From Pyrococcus kukulkanii (GTDB taxonomy: Archaea; Methanobacteriota_B; Thermococci; Thermococcales; Thermococcaceae), in NCBI RefSeq assembly GCF_041647995.1, contig NZ_JARRIB010000001.1:496001-560000 (forward strand): a DNA stretch of 64,000 nt. Direction: 5' to 3'. Each line of letters begins with the position of its first letter. Within the stretch, counting starts at the first letter, position 1. The notes beneath the pieces are model-generated. The model saw nothing but the letters and a program-made list of their open reading frames with translations, did not search any database and was not told where the DNA came from. Shown here piece after piece: positions 11,004 to 18,503 of this stretch. Made by a program: the position numbers and the translations under genes.

Positions 11004-11080
11004 GCCCGGGGCAACCGCGGGGGATGAGCTGAAGGAGAAGCCCGAGCGATGACTCCCCTTCGCTCCCCCCGGGCACATGG
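11004..11080 (+). ncRNA. H/ACA-like guide RNA with K-turn
   Basis: A GC-rich island in AT-rich surroundings. An 8-bp closing stem GCCCGGGG (11004-11011) pairs with CCCCGGGC (11067-11074) and is followed at once by ACA (11075-11077), the box position expected for H/ACA RNAs. Inside, two unpaired arms (CAACCGC and TTCGCTC) could be the pseudouridylation pocket. The upper stem (GGGG/CCCC) carries GATGA twice and one CTGA, the sequence parts of an L7Ae-binding kink-turn. The TATA box upstream and the T-rich CACTTTTCTTTTCC downstream support transcription on the + strand. The target is not determined. Confidence 0.75.
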
Positions 11081-11250
11081 GATCACTTTTCTTTTCCTAA
11101 AAAACTTTCTTTTCAGATTAGTAAGAAATGACGTGTCAATTATTAACGTGATTACACCACTCTCTAGGGCATTTACTTAACTTTTTAACTTTATCCACTT
11201 TTTCTATTAAAATATTTTATCATATAAAATTACATATATGGAACAAAAAA

Positions 11251-11291
11251 ATTATAAATAGTTAGATCAAATAGTATCGAGGTGATGAGAG
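11251..11291 (+). promoter_or_regulatory. Promoter and ribosome site of the 11.3-14.6 kb cassette
   Basis: ATTATAAAT at 11251-11259 is a good TATA box. GAGGTGATGAG at 11279-11289 is a near-perfect anti-16S site just before the ATG at 11292. The predicted leader is only a few nucleotides longer than the ribosome site. No other strong promoter is seen before 14.6 kb, so the five genes are likely one transcript. Confidence 0.6.
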
Positions 11292-11819
11292 ATGAGTACT
11301 AAAACTAAATTGCTGTTTACAATAATACTTATTTTTGGAAATATAATCCCAACGAACTTCGTCATGGGGCATGAACCCGTATCAGCTGCCATTCTAGGGG
11401 AATGGGTTGATACGGCAGATGGTGTAACCTCCGCCAACATAGAGCTTACAGCCAGGTATGGGAGTGCGTACCTTACTTTCAAGGTAGTCATATCTGGAGA
11501 ATATGGAGTTGCCGCTGGAGCAGCATCAGGGTACAGTATTGCTCACCTTTCCAATGGGAAGGTAGCAGTTAGTCCAAAGTATCTTCTCCAAGTAAAAGCC
11601 AAAGAACTTGACGGGCCTGAAAAGGATGTCAGGTACTACAAGACATACTACTGGAAGAAAAAGGTCATGGAAAGAACTGACTATGGGTACAGAGTTAATG
11701 CTGTGGCGTATGTAAAAGTCGTCAGAAAAATAATACACAGCCTCTGGAAAGACTACACAGAAGTGGTAATCTACAACCCCAATGTGGATGTTGGTGGCAG
11801 AATTTATATTCACGAATAG
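11292..11819 (+). CDS. Secreted protein of unknown function, first gene of ABC cassette
   Basis: 175 residues. The N terminus has basic residues then a hydrophobic stretch (KLLFTIILIFGNIIPTNFVMG) like a signal peptide, with possible cleavage near residues 26-33. The mature part (about 145 residues) alternates short beta-type segments, is rich in Tyr, Lys and Val, and has no cysteine. It contains GVAAGAASGYSIAHLSNGK and RYYKTYYWKKKVMERTDYGYRV, followed by KVVRKIIHSLWKDYTEVVIYN. I do not recognise a family. The position ahead of membrane and ABC genes suggests it is the exported product, for example a bacteriocin-like or surface protein, but that is inference from context. Confidence 0.75.
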   Translation: MSTKTKLLFTIILIFGNIIPTNFVMGHEPVSAAILGEWVDTADGVTSANIELTARYGSAYLTFKVVISGEYGVAAGAASGYSIAHLSNGKVAVSPKYLLQVKAKELDGPEKDVRYYKTYYWKKKVMERTDYGYRVNAVAYVKVVRKIIHSLWKDYTEVVIYNPNVDVGGRIYIHE

Positions 11820-11830
11820 GGGGGATATTA

Positions 11831-12646
11831 TTGAAAAAAGCTGTGCTCGTCTTATTATTCTTTCTTTCACTCCTGATCACAGATAGTGTAATCGCTACTG
11901 AGGACTGCAGAATAACGGGATCTGTTTCAATAATTCCATTACGTCAAGTTGACTCAGATACCTATGAGACTGTTCCATATATAACTCCGAAGGGAGCTGG
12001 AAACACGAGATATGTAGGGGATGTCAGAATATTAAGCTGTCAAGACCTAGGAAAGTCCGTAAACGTTTCTGTAGAGCTCTTCATAAGGGATTTTTCTGGA
12101 TTTAACTTAACACAGAAGAAGTTTATAATTAATTTTATTGTCGACAAGGAGACTAATACCTTCAAGCTTAACAATACAAGGGTACTATTTCCATTCTACA
12201 TATTTGGAGATGAGAAGGAGCTCAAGCCCTTCCACATTTTTGAATTCCTTAAGGTTGAAAAAATGGAAAGAGCAGATGTATACCTAACAAATAACACCAA
12301 GGTAACAATTCCTAAACCAATTGACATTATGTCAACTAGAGAGTTTATGTACGTTTTCTGTTACGGGACTCTCCTCCCCTCAAGTAACACAACCTGTGAT
12401 AGTCCAGTCAAAATAAAATATGCAAACCTTCTAACAAAGCCGCCATATGTCGTGGGTAGTGAGTTGCTTTATCCTAAAGACCCGTTTGGGATATATGGAG
12501 GGCCAGTTTTACTTGGGTTCGAAATCCAGCCTTCAGACAAAATCTTAGAATTTCTGAAAAGCGATAATTCGGGGAATGAAAGTGTGTTGTTAGGTCTTAT
12601 TGTGTTATTCGGGGCAGGGCTCTTTATAATAGCCAAGTCGAGGTGA
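11831..12646 (+). CDS. Exported protein with C-terminal membrane anchor, unknown family
   Basis: 271 residues starting at TTG 11831 after GGGGGAT. A signal peptide (VLVLLFFLSLLITDSVIA, residues 5-22) precedes an ectodomain of about 220 residues with four cysteines (for example TEDCRITG and ILSCQDLG, which may form disulfides) and many N-x-S/T sites. A single C-terminal helix (LLGLIVLFGAGLFIIAK) follows, ending in KSR. So it should face outside and be anchored at its C terminus. The 11-bp spacing from the secreted protein and the shared unusual TTG/GGGGGAT start indicate one unit. It could be a receptor, immunity or maturation partner; the function is unknown. Confidence 0.75.
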   Translation: MKKAVLVLLFFLSLLITDSVIATEDCRITGSVSIIPLRQVDSDTYETVPYITPKGAGNTRYVGDVRILSCQDLGKSVNVSVELFIRDFSGFNLTQKKFIINFIVDKETNTFKLNNTRVLFPFYIFGDEKELKPFHIFEFLKVEKMERADVYLTNNTKVTIPKPIDIMSTREFMYVFCYGTLLPSSNTTCDSPVKIKYANLLTKPPYVVGSELLYPKDPFGIYGGPVLLGFEIQPSDKILEFLKSDNSGNESVLLGLIVLFGAGLFIIAKSR

Positions 12647-12651
12647 TAAAA

Positions 12652-13443
12652 ATGAAGCATGTAAGTCTAGAAATTAGTTCAAGCACTGGAATAATTGCCC
12701 TAATAATTTTAGCTCCTTCCTTACTCCTGTACCTCTCTTGGACTGCGTTTATTGACCTTAATCTTTCAGGAATTGGTGGAGCTAAACTTTTGAAAACTGT
12801 CCCCCTAGCCGACGTTGAAGAAACCCTAGCTCAATTCGAAACTTCTCTAGCTCCATTTATTCAGGATGTCTCCACAGAGCAGATGAAAGCGTTTAACAGG
12901 GGGATTAGGACGTCTCTCATAGGAGCTTTTCTTGTAACATCTGTTTTGACCGCACTAACTTTCGGGAAAGCATTGTCAACGGGCACAATAATTTACGACA
13001 TAGGACTAGTAAGAAACAAGAAGAAGGTGTTCTTTCATAGAATAGCTCCACTTATATTATACTCCCTCTTCCTAGCCTCTATACTGACCATAGGACTCGC
13101 AGCAATATTTCCCCTTACGGGAGTTAAAGCCCTAAAGTCCGATCTTGTGATCTTGCTTTTGGTAATGATTCTCTCCTCTCTTTGGGGAGTTTTCCTTTCT
13201 GCAACATTAAGTGCTATATCTAAGGAGTATGCGTATTCGATCCTAATGTCTTTTTTAGTAGCTGGTATCTTCCTTACATTAGAGAACGTTGGTGACCTTG
13301 TTTTCCCCTTCTTCAGACTACTCGTTTGGTTATCAACCTCAGGACAAATACCCCTCGGAAAATGGGGATTAATTGGAACGACTTTGTTTGCAGTGTCTCC
13401 AGCTTTGTCCTTAAAGGCATTTGAAAGGGGGGATTACTATTGA
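12652..13443 (+). CDS. ABC-2-like multi-pass membrane protein (putative permease)
   Basis: 263 residues, about six hydrophobic helices. The first helix (IIALIILAPSLLLYLSW) is followed by an external loop of about 80 residues, then five helices clustered at 95-240. The topology (helix, large loop, helix cluster) is that of ABC-2-type permeases such as those working with CcmA-like ATPases. Start: ATG 12652 after GAGGTGAT, which itself contains the stop of the previous gene; the in-frame GTG at 12643 is the ribosome site. The next gene overlaps the stop by 4 bp. It is the probable membrane half of the transporter with the ATPase at 13.8 kb. Confidence 0.75.
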   Translation: MKHVSLEISSSTGIIALIILAPSLLLYLSWTAFIDLNLSGIGGAKLLKTVPLADVEETLAQFETSLAPFIQDVSTEQMKAFNRGIRTSLIGAFLVTSVLTALTFGKALSTGTIIYDIGLVRNKKKVFFHRIAPLILYSLFLASILTIGLAAIFPLTGVKALKSDLVILLLVMILSSLWGVFLSATLSAISKEYAYSILMSFLVAGIFLTLENVGDLVFPFFRLLVWLSTSGQIPLGKWGLIGTTLFAVSPALSLKAFERGDYY

Positions 13444-13850
13444 AAGTAAGCATTAAAAAAGCCTTTTTGATGTCAACTATACTCTTCGTACTGACGCTAT
13501 CAGGTCTCTTTTACCATGCATCTAACAAAATCGTAGAAGTGCAATTTCTTACTTTTAACGACGAAAATCAAAATCTTTATTCCGTTTGCATGGAAGAAGT
13601 TGTTCTCCCTTTCGCCGGAAAGTATAAAATAGAGGGGACTAATGTCACAGTCTTTACCGCAGAAGGCAGATTTGACAAAAATTTCAGCACAAGTATTCGT
13701 GCCGTCGGAGTAGCAGCAGTCATAAAGAATAAGGGAAAAACTGCCATCATACTGAAACCTGAAATAGAGTTTCCGCTGTTCTACGTGGTATTAGTATTAA
13801 TTGCAGGAGGGGGAACGACATATGCTCTTAGAGTGTTCAAACTTGAGTAA
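13440..13850 (+). CDS. Small two-helix membrane protein of the cassette
   Basis: 136 residues. An N-terminal helix (AFLMSTILFVLTLSGLFYHA) and a C-terminal helix (FPLFYVVLVLIAGGGTTYALRV) flank an extracellular domain of about 80 residues with one cysteine and beta-type segments. It begins at TTG in a TTGA stop/start overlap with the permease, with GGGGGGATT upstream, the same start style as the second cassette gene. The ATPase gene begins 29 bp before its end. It is probably an accessory part of the transporter; no family recognised. Confidence 0.7.
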   Translation: MKVSIKKAFLMSTILFVLTLSGLFYHASNKIVEVQFLTFNDENQNLYSVCMEEVVLPFAGKYKIEGTNVTVFTAEGRFDKNFSTSIRAVGVAAVIKNKGKTAIILKPEIEFPLFYVVLVLIAGGGTTYALRVFKLE

Positions 13851-14595
13851 ATCATATGGAAAAATCAAAGCCCTTGACAACGTCAGTTTTACTCTCGAGA
13901 AAGGCCTTTCATATATACTTGGCCCCAATGGGAGTGGAAAAACAACTTTTATCAAGATAGTCAGCAATATAATACCTCCTGACTCAGGAGAGATAAAGAT
14001 CCTTAAAAAACACTATCTTAATCTTAAGCCCAACGATATATCTTTTTCTTATGAAAAAACTGTGTTCCCATCTTCAATCAGGATCATTGACTACCTCCAC
14101 ACGATTGGAGAATTTCGAGGAAATGATAACACAGATGAAATTCTCTCACTCTTTGACTTAGAAAGCGTCAAGACAAAGAAATTTGGAGAACTTTCTCAAG
14201 GATACAAAAGAAGATTTCTAGTAGCTAGTGCTTTTGTTGGCTTTCCGAAAGTGGTTTTTCTTGACGAGCCCTTCAGCAACGTAGATATAATTGCAAAGAA
14301 GAAAATGATGGAAACATTTCTCGAACTAAAGAAGAAAATTAACATAATCATTGTATCCCACGTTTTCATTAACATAGACAAAGTCGACAGCATTGTAGTT
14401 TTACACAATGGCAAAGTGATAAAAAACTTGATGAAAAACGAATTGAAAAACATAAGTGGGTTTAGAGCAGTATTTGAAGATGGAACAGTTATCATCAATA
14501 ACGTAGGAGAGATAAACAGGCTTGTTTCCCAGGGTAAAAGAATAGTGTCAATTGAACCATTGTCACTTGAAAAATGGCTAGCTGAGCAGTTTTAA
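13822..14595 (+). CDS. ABC transporter ATP-binding protein (divergent)
   Basis: 257 residues from ATG 13822 (site GGAGGGGG; a TTG at 13801 is less likely). Walker A is GPNGSGKTT near 34-42, the signature LSQGYKRR, Walker B VVFLDEPFSNVD and the switch His in IIIVSH. The Q-loop position reads SYEKTVFPSS: the usual Gln appears to be Glu. The ABC module ends near 205 and a tail of about 50 residues follows. It would energise export or expulsion by the membrane proteins upstream, with which it overlaps. It is more AT-rich and Lys/Ile/Asn-rich than the flanking housekeeping genes, as is the whole cassette. Confidence 0.9.
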   Translation: MLLECSNLSKSYGKIKALDNVSFTLEKGLSYILGPNGSGKTTFIKIVSNIIPPDSGEIKILKKHYLNLKPNDISFSYEKTVFPSSIRIIDYLHTIGEFRGNDNTDEILSLFDLESVKTKKFGELSQGYKRRFLVASAFVGFPKVVFLDEPFSNVDIIAKKKMMETFLELKKKINIIIVSHVFINIDKVDSIVVLHNGKVIKNLMKNELKNISGFRAVFEDGTVIINNVGEINRLVSQGKRIVSIEPLSLEKWLAEQF

Positions 14596-14603
14596 ATAAA
14601 ATG

Positions 14604-16880
14604 CTAGCCCTCCTCCCTGTATGGTGCCGTAATAACTTTTCTAATTTCTCTCGCTATCTTTTCCCCTATCCCCTCAACCTTCATCAATTCAGCTTCACTC
14701 GCTGTAAAAACCCTCTCAACCGTCCCAAAATGTCTGAGTAACCTCTTTGCTAATGTTGCTGAAACGTGGGGTAGTCCTTCAACTATGAGCCTCTGCCTCT
14801 CGGCCAACGTTACTGCCTTTTTCTCGCTCCTTATCCTCACTTCCCTCTCCTTTTCCTCCTGCTCCCTCTTCGCTATCAGGAATATGTACTGGGCAGTCTC
14901 TTCAGGGTTTGAAGAGAATATTACCGGGACGCCAAAATCAACTGTTACCGCGGCAATTGCACCCCTTATCGCGTTTGGATGAACGTTCCTTATCCCATAG
15001 AGCTGACCTTCGATGATCATTATGGGCCTGGGGTAGGCCTCTTTAAGCCTCTTAACTTGATCGAAAAGCCTTCCATCTATGATAGACTGAATAAAATCAT
15101 TAGCTGATTTCCTCTCTATCGCAACGTCCTCGCTAACTATGTAATCCCCAACATCCAAAGTTTTAAACTCAAGCTTAATGCCCAGGGTTTTCAATCTCTT
15201 AACCACTTCACTCCTTAATTCTCTGCTGTCAACGACGACCTTAATCCCTTTCTTTTCTTCCCTACCCTTCTCTTCCTTAGGTTCTTCCCGAGAGAGCCAC
15301 GCCTCAAGCCCCTTCTTCTCACTTTCAACCTTTTGAACAAAAGCTTCAAGAGATGTCTGCCTCTGTTTCTTTATCATCTGACTTACCTTTCTTATTGTCT
15401 CCTGCATTATCTTTTCTTTCTGCCTTGAGCTCCAGTAGTAGGCTTCATCCCTAGTCCCCTTAGCCATAAGAATTACAACCCTACCCGGCCTGTGCCTTCC
15501 AGTCCTTCCCCTCCTTTGTATACTCCTTATCGCGGAGGGAACAGGCTCGTAGAATACCACAAGGTCAACCTCTGGAACATCCAATCCTTCCTCCCCCACG
15601 CTCGTCGCAACTAAAACGTTGAACTCTCCCCTTGCAAAGGCGTCAAGAACGAGCTTTTGCTCCCTCTGGCTCATTCCCCTATCGTTTTCCTTACTTGCCT
15701 GACCGACGAATCTCTTCACCTTAAAGCCTTCTTTACTCAGCTCTTCCACAAGCTTCTTTGCTGTCTCCCTATAGTTCGTAAATACTATTATCTTTGAATT
15801 TGGCTTTTCCTTGATCTGTTCTTTTATTAGCTCCTTTAGCTTGTCCATTTTTGGATGGTCAAGCCCAAGCTCCCTAGCTTGGACAAGCAAACTTATTGCC
15901 TTCTTCATCCTCTTGTCTGAAAATAGTTCTTTGCTCGCTTTGGTTGATCCTGACCTTGCCTCCTCATAGAGCTTCTTTAGGTAAGCCCTCAGGGCCGATA
16001 AACCCTGAGTTTCCAACAGCTCTATAGCGTGGTGGAGCTTCAGGGCCATTGCGTGGAACAGGAGGTACTTCCTCAAATCGTGATTGCCTTTGGCCATCTC
16101 CTCGTTTATTATCTGCCCAGCCCGCAAAATTTCTTTCTTAGGTATATCGGGAGAAGAGGAATCTATGAGGGCGGCTTCGGCCAAGGGTTTTAAGGTGTCC
16201 CTAAGCATTTCCCTCAACAGCTTCCTAACTTCTTTGTACAGTTCGGGTAGATCGACTCTTATCCATTCAAACTTTATTCCCTGGACGTAGGGCCTAACAT
16301 CGGGAGAGCTTTCCGAACGGTACTCAACATGCTCTATCCCCAGGTTATTCAGGACTTCTATAATTTTCTCAGGAGTGCTTCCAGGAGAGGCCGTTAGCCC
16401 TATAACAAGGGGATTCTTTGCCTGCTCTCTGTACTCCTTGGCTATGTACACATAGGCGTAGTTGCCCACTGCCCTGTGGGCTTCATCGAATATCAACAGA
16501 ACTACATCCTCTAAACTTATCCTACCAACGAGGAGATCATTTTCAATAGTTTGAGGAGTTGCCACTATAACCTTAGCCCTAGCCCAAGCCCTCTGCCTAT
16601 CACTTGGGCTTTTTTCACCCGTAAGAGCAACTATCTTATCCTGGGGAAGATTAAAGAACTTCCTAAACGTTTCAGCATGTTGGAGGACTAGGGGCTTAGT
16701 GGGGGCCAACATTAAGACTTTACCACCGTACTTACTTAACCTATAATCTGCGATCATCATGGCTATTATCGTCTTACCTAACCCGGTTGGGAGGACTATT
16801 AGGCAGTTTCTCTCCTTGCACTTAGCGTATATGACTTCCTGATACAACCTTGGTTGAAGTAACTCCTTTTTCAGGTACAT
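14604..16880 (-). CDS. hef: Hef helicase/nuclease
   Basis: Archaeal XPF/FANCM-like enzyme that processes stalled and branched replication forks. 758 residues: an SF2 helicase domain (Walker A PTGLGKT near 32-38, DEAH box LLIFDEAH, motif VI QRRGRTGRHRPG near 460), then a charged linker with EEPKEEKGREEKK. An XPF-type nuclease domain with VVDSREL and the ERKSANDF catalytic motif follows, and the protein ends in tandem helix-hairpin-helix motifs (LPHVSATLAKRLLRHFGTVERVF, VEGIGEKIAREI). No intein or frameshift is seen. The start has GAAGTGATAGG, four bases after the stop of the IMPase gene, so it is co-transcribed with it. Confidence 0.97.
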   Translation of the reverse strand: MYLKKELLQPRLYQEVIYAKCKERNCLIVLPTGLGKTIIAMMIADYRLSKYGGKVLMLAPTKPLVLQHAETFRKFFNLPQDKIVALTGEKSPSDRQRAWARAKVIVATPQTIENDLLVGRISLEDVVLLIFDEAHRAVGNYAYVYIAKEYREQAKNPLVIGLTASPGSTPEKIIEVLNNLGIEHVEYRSESSPDVRPYVQGIKFEWIRVDLPELYKEVRKLLREMLRDTLKPLAEAALIDSSSPDIPKKEILRAGQIINEEMAKGNHDLRKYLLFHAMALKLHHAIELLETQGLSALRAYLKKLYEEARSGSTKASKELFSDKRMKKAISLLVQARELGLDHPKMDKLKELIKEQIKEKPNSKIIVFTNYRETAKKLVEELSKEGFKVKRFVGQASKENDRGMSQREQKLVLDAFARGEFNVLVATSVGEEGLDVPEVDLVVFYEPVPSAIRSIQRRGRTGRHRPGRVVILMAKGTRDEAYYWSSRQKEKIMQETIRKVSQMIKKQRQTSLEAFVQKVESEKKGLEAWLSREEPKEEKGREEKKGIKVVVDSRELRSEVVKRLKTLGIKLEFKTLDVGDYIVSEDVAIERKSANDFIQSIIDGRLFDQVKRLKEAYPRPIMIIEGQLYGIRNVHPNAIRGAIAAVTVDFGVPVIFSSNPEETAQYIFLIAKREQEEKEREVRIRSEKKAVTLAERQRLIVEGLPHVSATLAKRLLRHFGTVERVFTASEAELMKVEGIGEKIAREIRKVITAPYREEG

Positions 16881-16884
16881 CCTA

Positions 16885-17649
16885 TCACTTCTTTAGTTCT
16901 GTGAGAATTGTATTTAAGAGCTCTTCACTGTTAACTGCTATTATGTCAAGCTTCTCGGTGGCACTAAACGAAACTTCTATGTCCCTACCATCTGAATCCT
17001 TGACTAATGCACCCGCTTCCCTAGCTATTATAACTCCAGCTGCTATGTCAGTTGGCCTTACGTACTTCCTTATGTCTATAACACCATCCAATGCCCCCAT
17101 GGCCAAGTATGCAAGTTCAAGGGCTATAGCTCCTAAAGTTCTCGTTCTCTTCACCTTATTCACAAGTTCTATTCCCCTTCCTCTCGTGTAAAAGCTTATT
17201 GCTGGCTTTTCACTAGGCTTCCTAACTCTAATTTTTCTGCCGTTTAGATATGCACCTTTGCCAGGAATTCCTTCAAATAGCCTATCCATCACGGGCTCGT
17301 ATATAAAGGCGTAAACAGGTTCTTTACCTTCAAATACCGCTACACTTACTGCAAAAAAGGGAATTCCAGCTATGAAATTATAGGATCCATCAAGAGGATC
17401 TACAAGAACCGTATACTTACTTCCCCGGTCTATAGTGCCAACTTCTTCACTAACTATGTTAACGCCCAATCCCCTAAGCTTTGCAAGTATGGAATCTTCG
17501 GCTACCTTGTCTATCAGCTTAGTCTCGTCCCCACTGGGACTTATTGCTATAGTTTCAGATGCCCTAGGATCCCCAAACAGCGCCATAACGTTAGTTTCAA
17601 CTTCATGTATCACATCAAGGGCAACCTTTCTCCACCACTTCACATCCAT
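16885..17649 (-). CDS. Inositol monophosphatase/fructose-1,6-bisphosphatase family phosphatase
   Basis: 254 residues, matching the archaeal dual IMPase/FBPase group. Metal-site motifs: the Glu pair in IVSEEVG, VDPLDGSYNF near 84-93, and RPTDIAAGVIIAREAGA near 200, where the common W-D-x-A-A is replaced by PTDIAA. It dephosphorylates myo-inositol 1-phosphate (a precursor of the thermoprotectant di-myo-inositol phosphate) and possibly fructose bisphosphate; which one matters in vivo cannot be read from sequence. It lies 2 bp after the DUF63 gene and 4 bp before hef. Confidence 0.9.
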   Translation of the reverse strand: MDVKWWRKVALDVIHEVETNVMALFGDPRASETIAISPSGDETKLIDKVAEDSILAKLRGLGVNIVSEEVGTIDRGSKYTVLVDPLDGSYNFIAGIPFFAVSVAVFEGKEPVYAFIYEPVMDRLFEGIPGKGAYLNGRKIRVRKPSEKPAISFYTRGRGIELVNKVKRTRTLGAIALELAYLAMGALDGVIDIRKYVRPTDIAAGVIIAREAGALVKDSDGRDIEVSFSATEKLDIIAVNSEELLNTILTELKK

Positions 17650-17651
17650 GG

Positions 17652-18452
17652 CTAAGCCCCCAAGAGCATTCTTAACAAATTCCTCGTTCCTGGGGCGAAC
17701 CCCAGGATAAATATCACCATCCTAATGAAGTCTAATAACTCTTTGTCCTCACCCTCCTCTTCAAGCTTCCTCATTATCCAGAGAGCCAGATAGAGAACAG
17801 TAAATTTGAGCACGTACATTACTGCAGCCGTCCCGGTTAGGCCTATCAAAAGCCTAGGTAAGACATGCTGTTCCCAGTACCCCATAAAGTCCACTCCAAC
17901 GAATGTCGTCGTTGCATCGTAGAAGTGAACGTAAAAGAGGTAAGAGTTTTCCCTAACTATTGACAGCTTCTTGGTCATTAGGTAAACTACCAGCTCAGCT
18001 AGTATCAGGAAGGGGATGAAGTACTTCAAAACGGTAAAGTTAAAGTGTATCTTTTCAAGGTTCGCTCCCATGGCCACAAAATCTACCATAACGAGAGCCC
18101 AACCGAACCACAAGAAGACTCTCCAGCCCTTAAAGAATTTCCAAGAGATTATCAGGACTGGGGAGCCTATGAAAGACACCAAGAAATATATCCCGGGAGA
18201 AACAGTGATGTACGTTCTAGGATAAACACCAGCATCAGTTAAGGCCCTAGTAAATGCCCCAAATACCATATAGGGAATTAAAGCCCTAAAGAAGGCTTTA
18301 TCAATTTTTATTTTCATCTTCTTGAGACCCTTATATACGATTAGCGTTGCTATCCCCAAGATTATCGCATAAACGAGTGTATTAACGGGGTTATAACCCG
18401 TATTATATTTTATCGGGTTTACAAAGTATTTTTCAAAGAACTCTTTTAGCAT
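17652..18452 (-). CDS. DUF63-family integral membrane protein
   Basis: 266 residues with about seven or eight hydrophobic helices. The N terminus FFEKYFVNPIKYNTGYNPVNTLVYAIILG, the FGAFTRALTDAGVYPRTY segment and the HFYDATTTFVGVDFMGYWEQHVLPR segment are characteristic of the DUF63 family found across euryarchaea. The function is unknown. The conserved charged residues within helices suggest a transporter or an enzyme acting on lipids, but nothing decides this. First gene of the DUF63-IMPase-hef run. Confidence 0.9.
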   Translation of the reverse strand: MLKEFFEKYFVNPIKYNTGYNPVNTLVYAIILGIATLIVYKGLKKMKIKIDKAFFRALIPYMVFGAFTRALTDAGVYPRTYITVSPGIYFLVSFIGSPVLIISWKFFKGWRVFLWFGWALVMVDFVAMGANLEKIHFNFTVLKYFIPFLILAELVVYLMTKKLSIVRENSYLFYVHFYDATTTFVGVDFMGYWEQHVLPRLLIGLTGTAAVMYVLKFTVLYLALWIMRKLEEEGEDKELLDFIRMVIFILGFAPGTRNLLRMLLGA

Positions 18453-18503
18453 TCGACCACCGATAAGAAAGAGGCAAGGGAATTAAAAAGATTTTTGAAG
18501 AAA

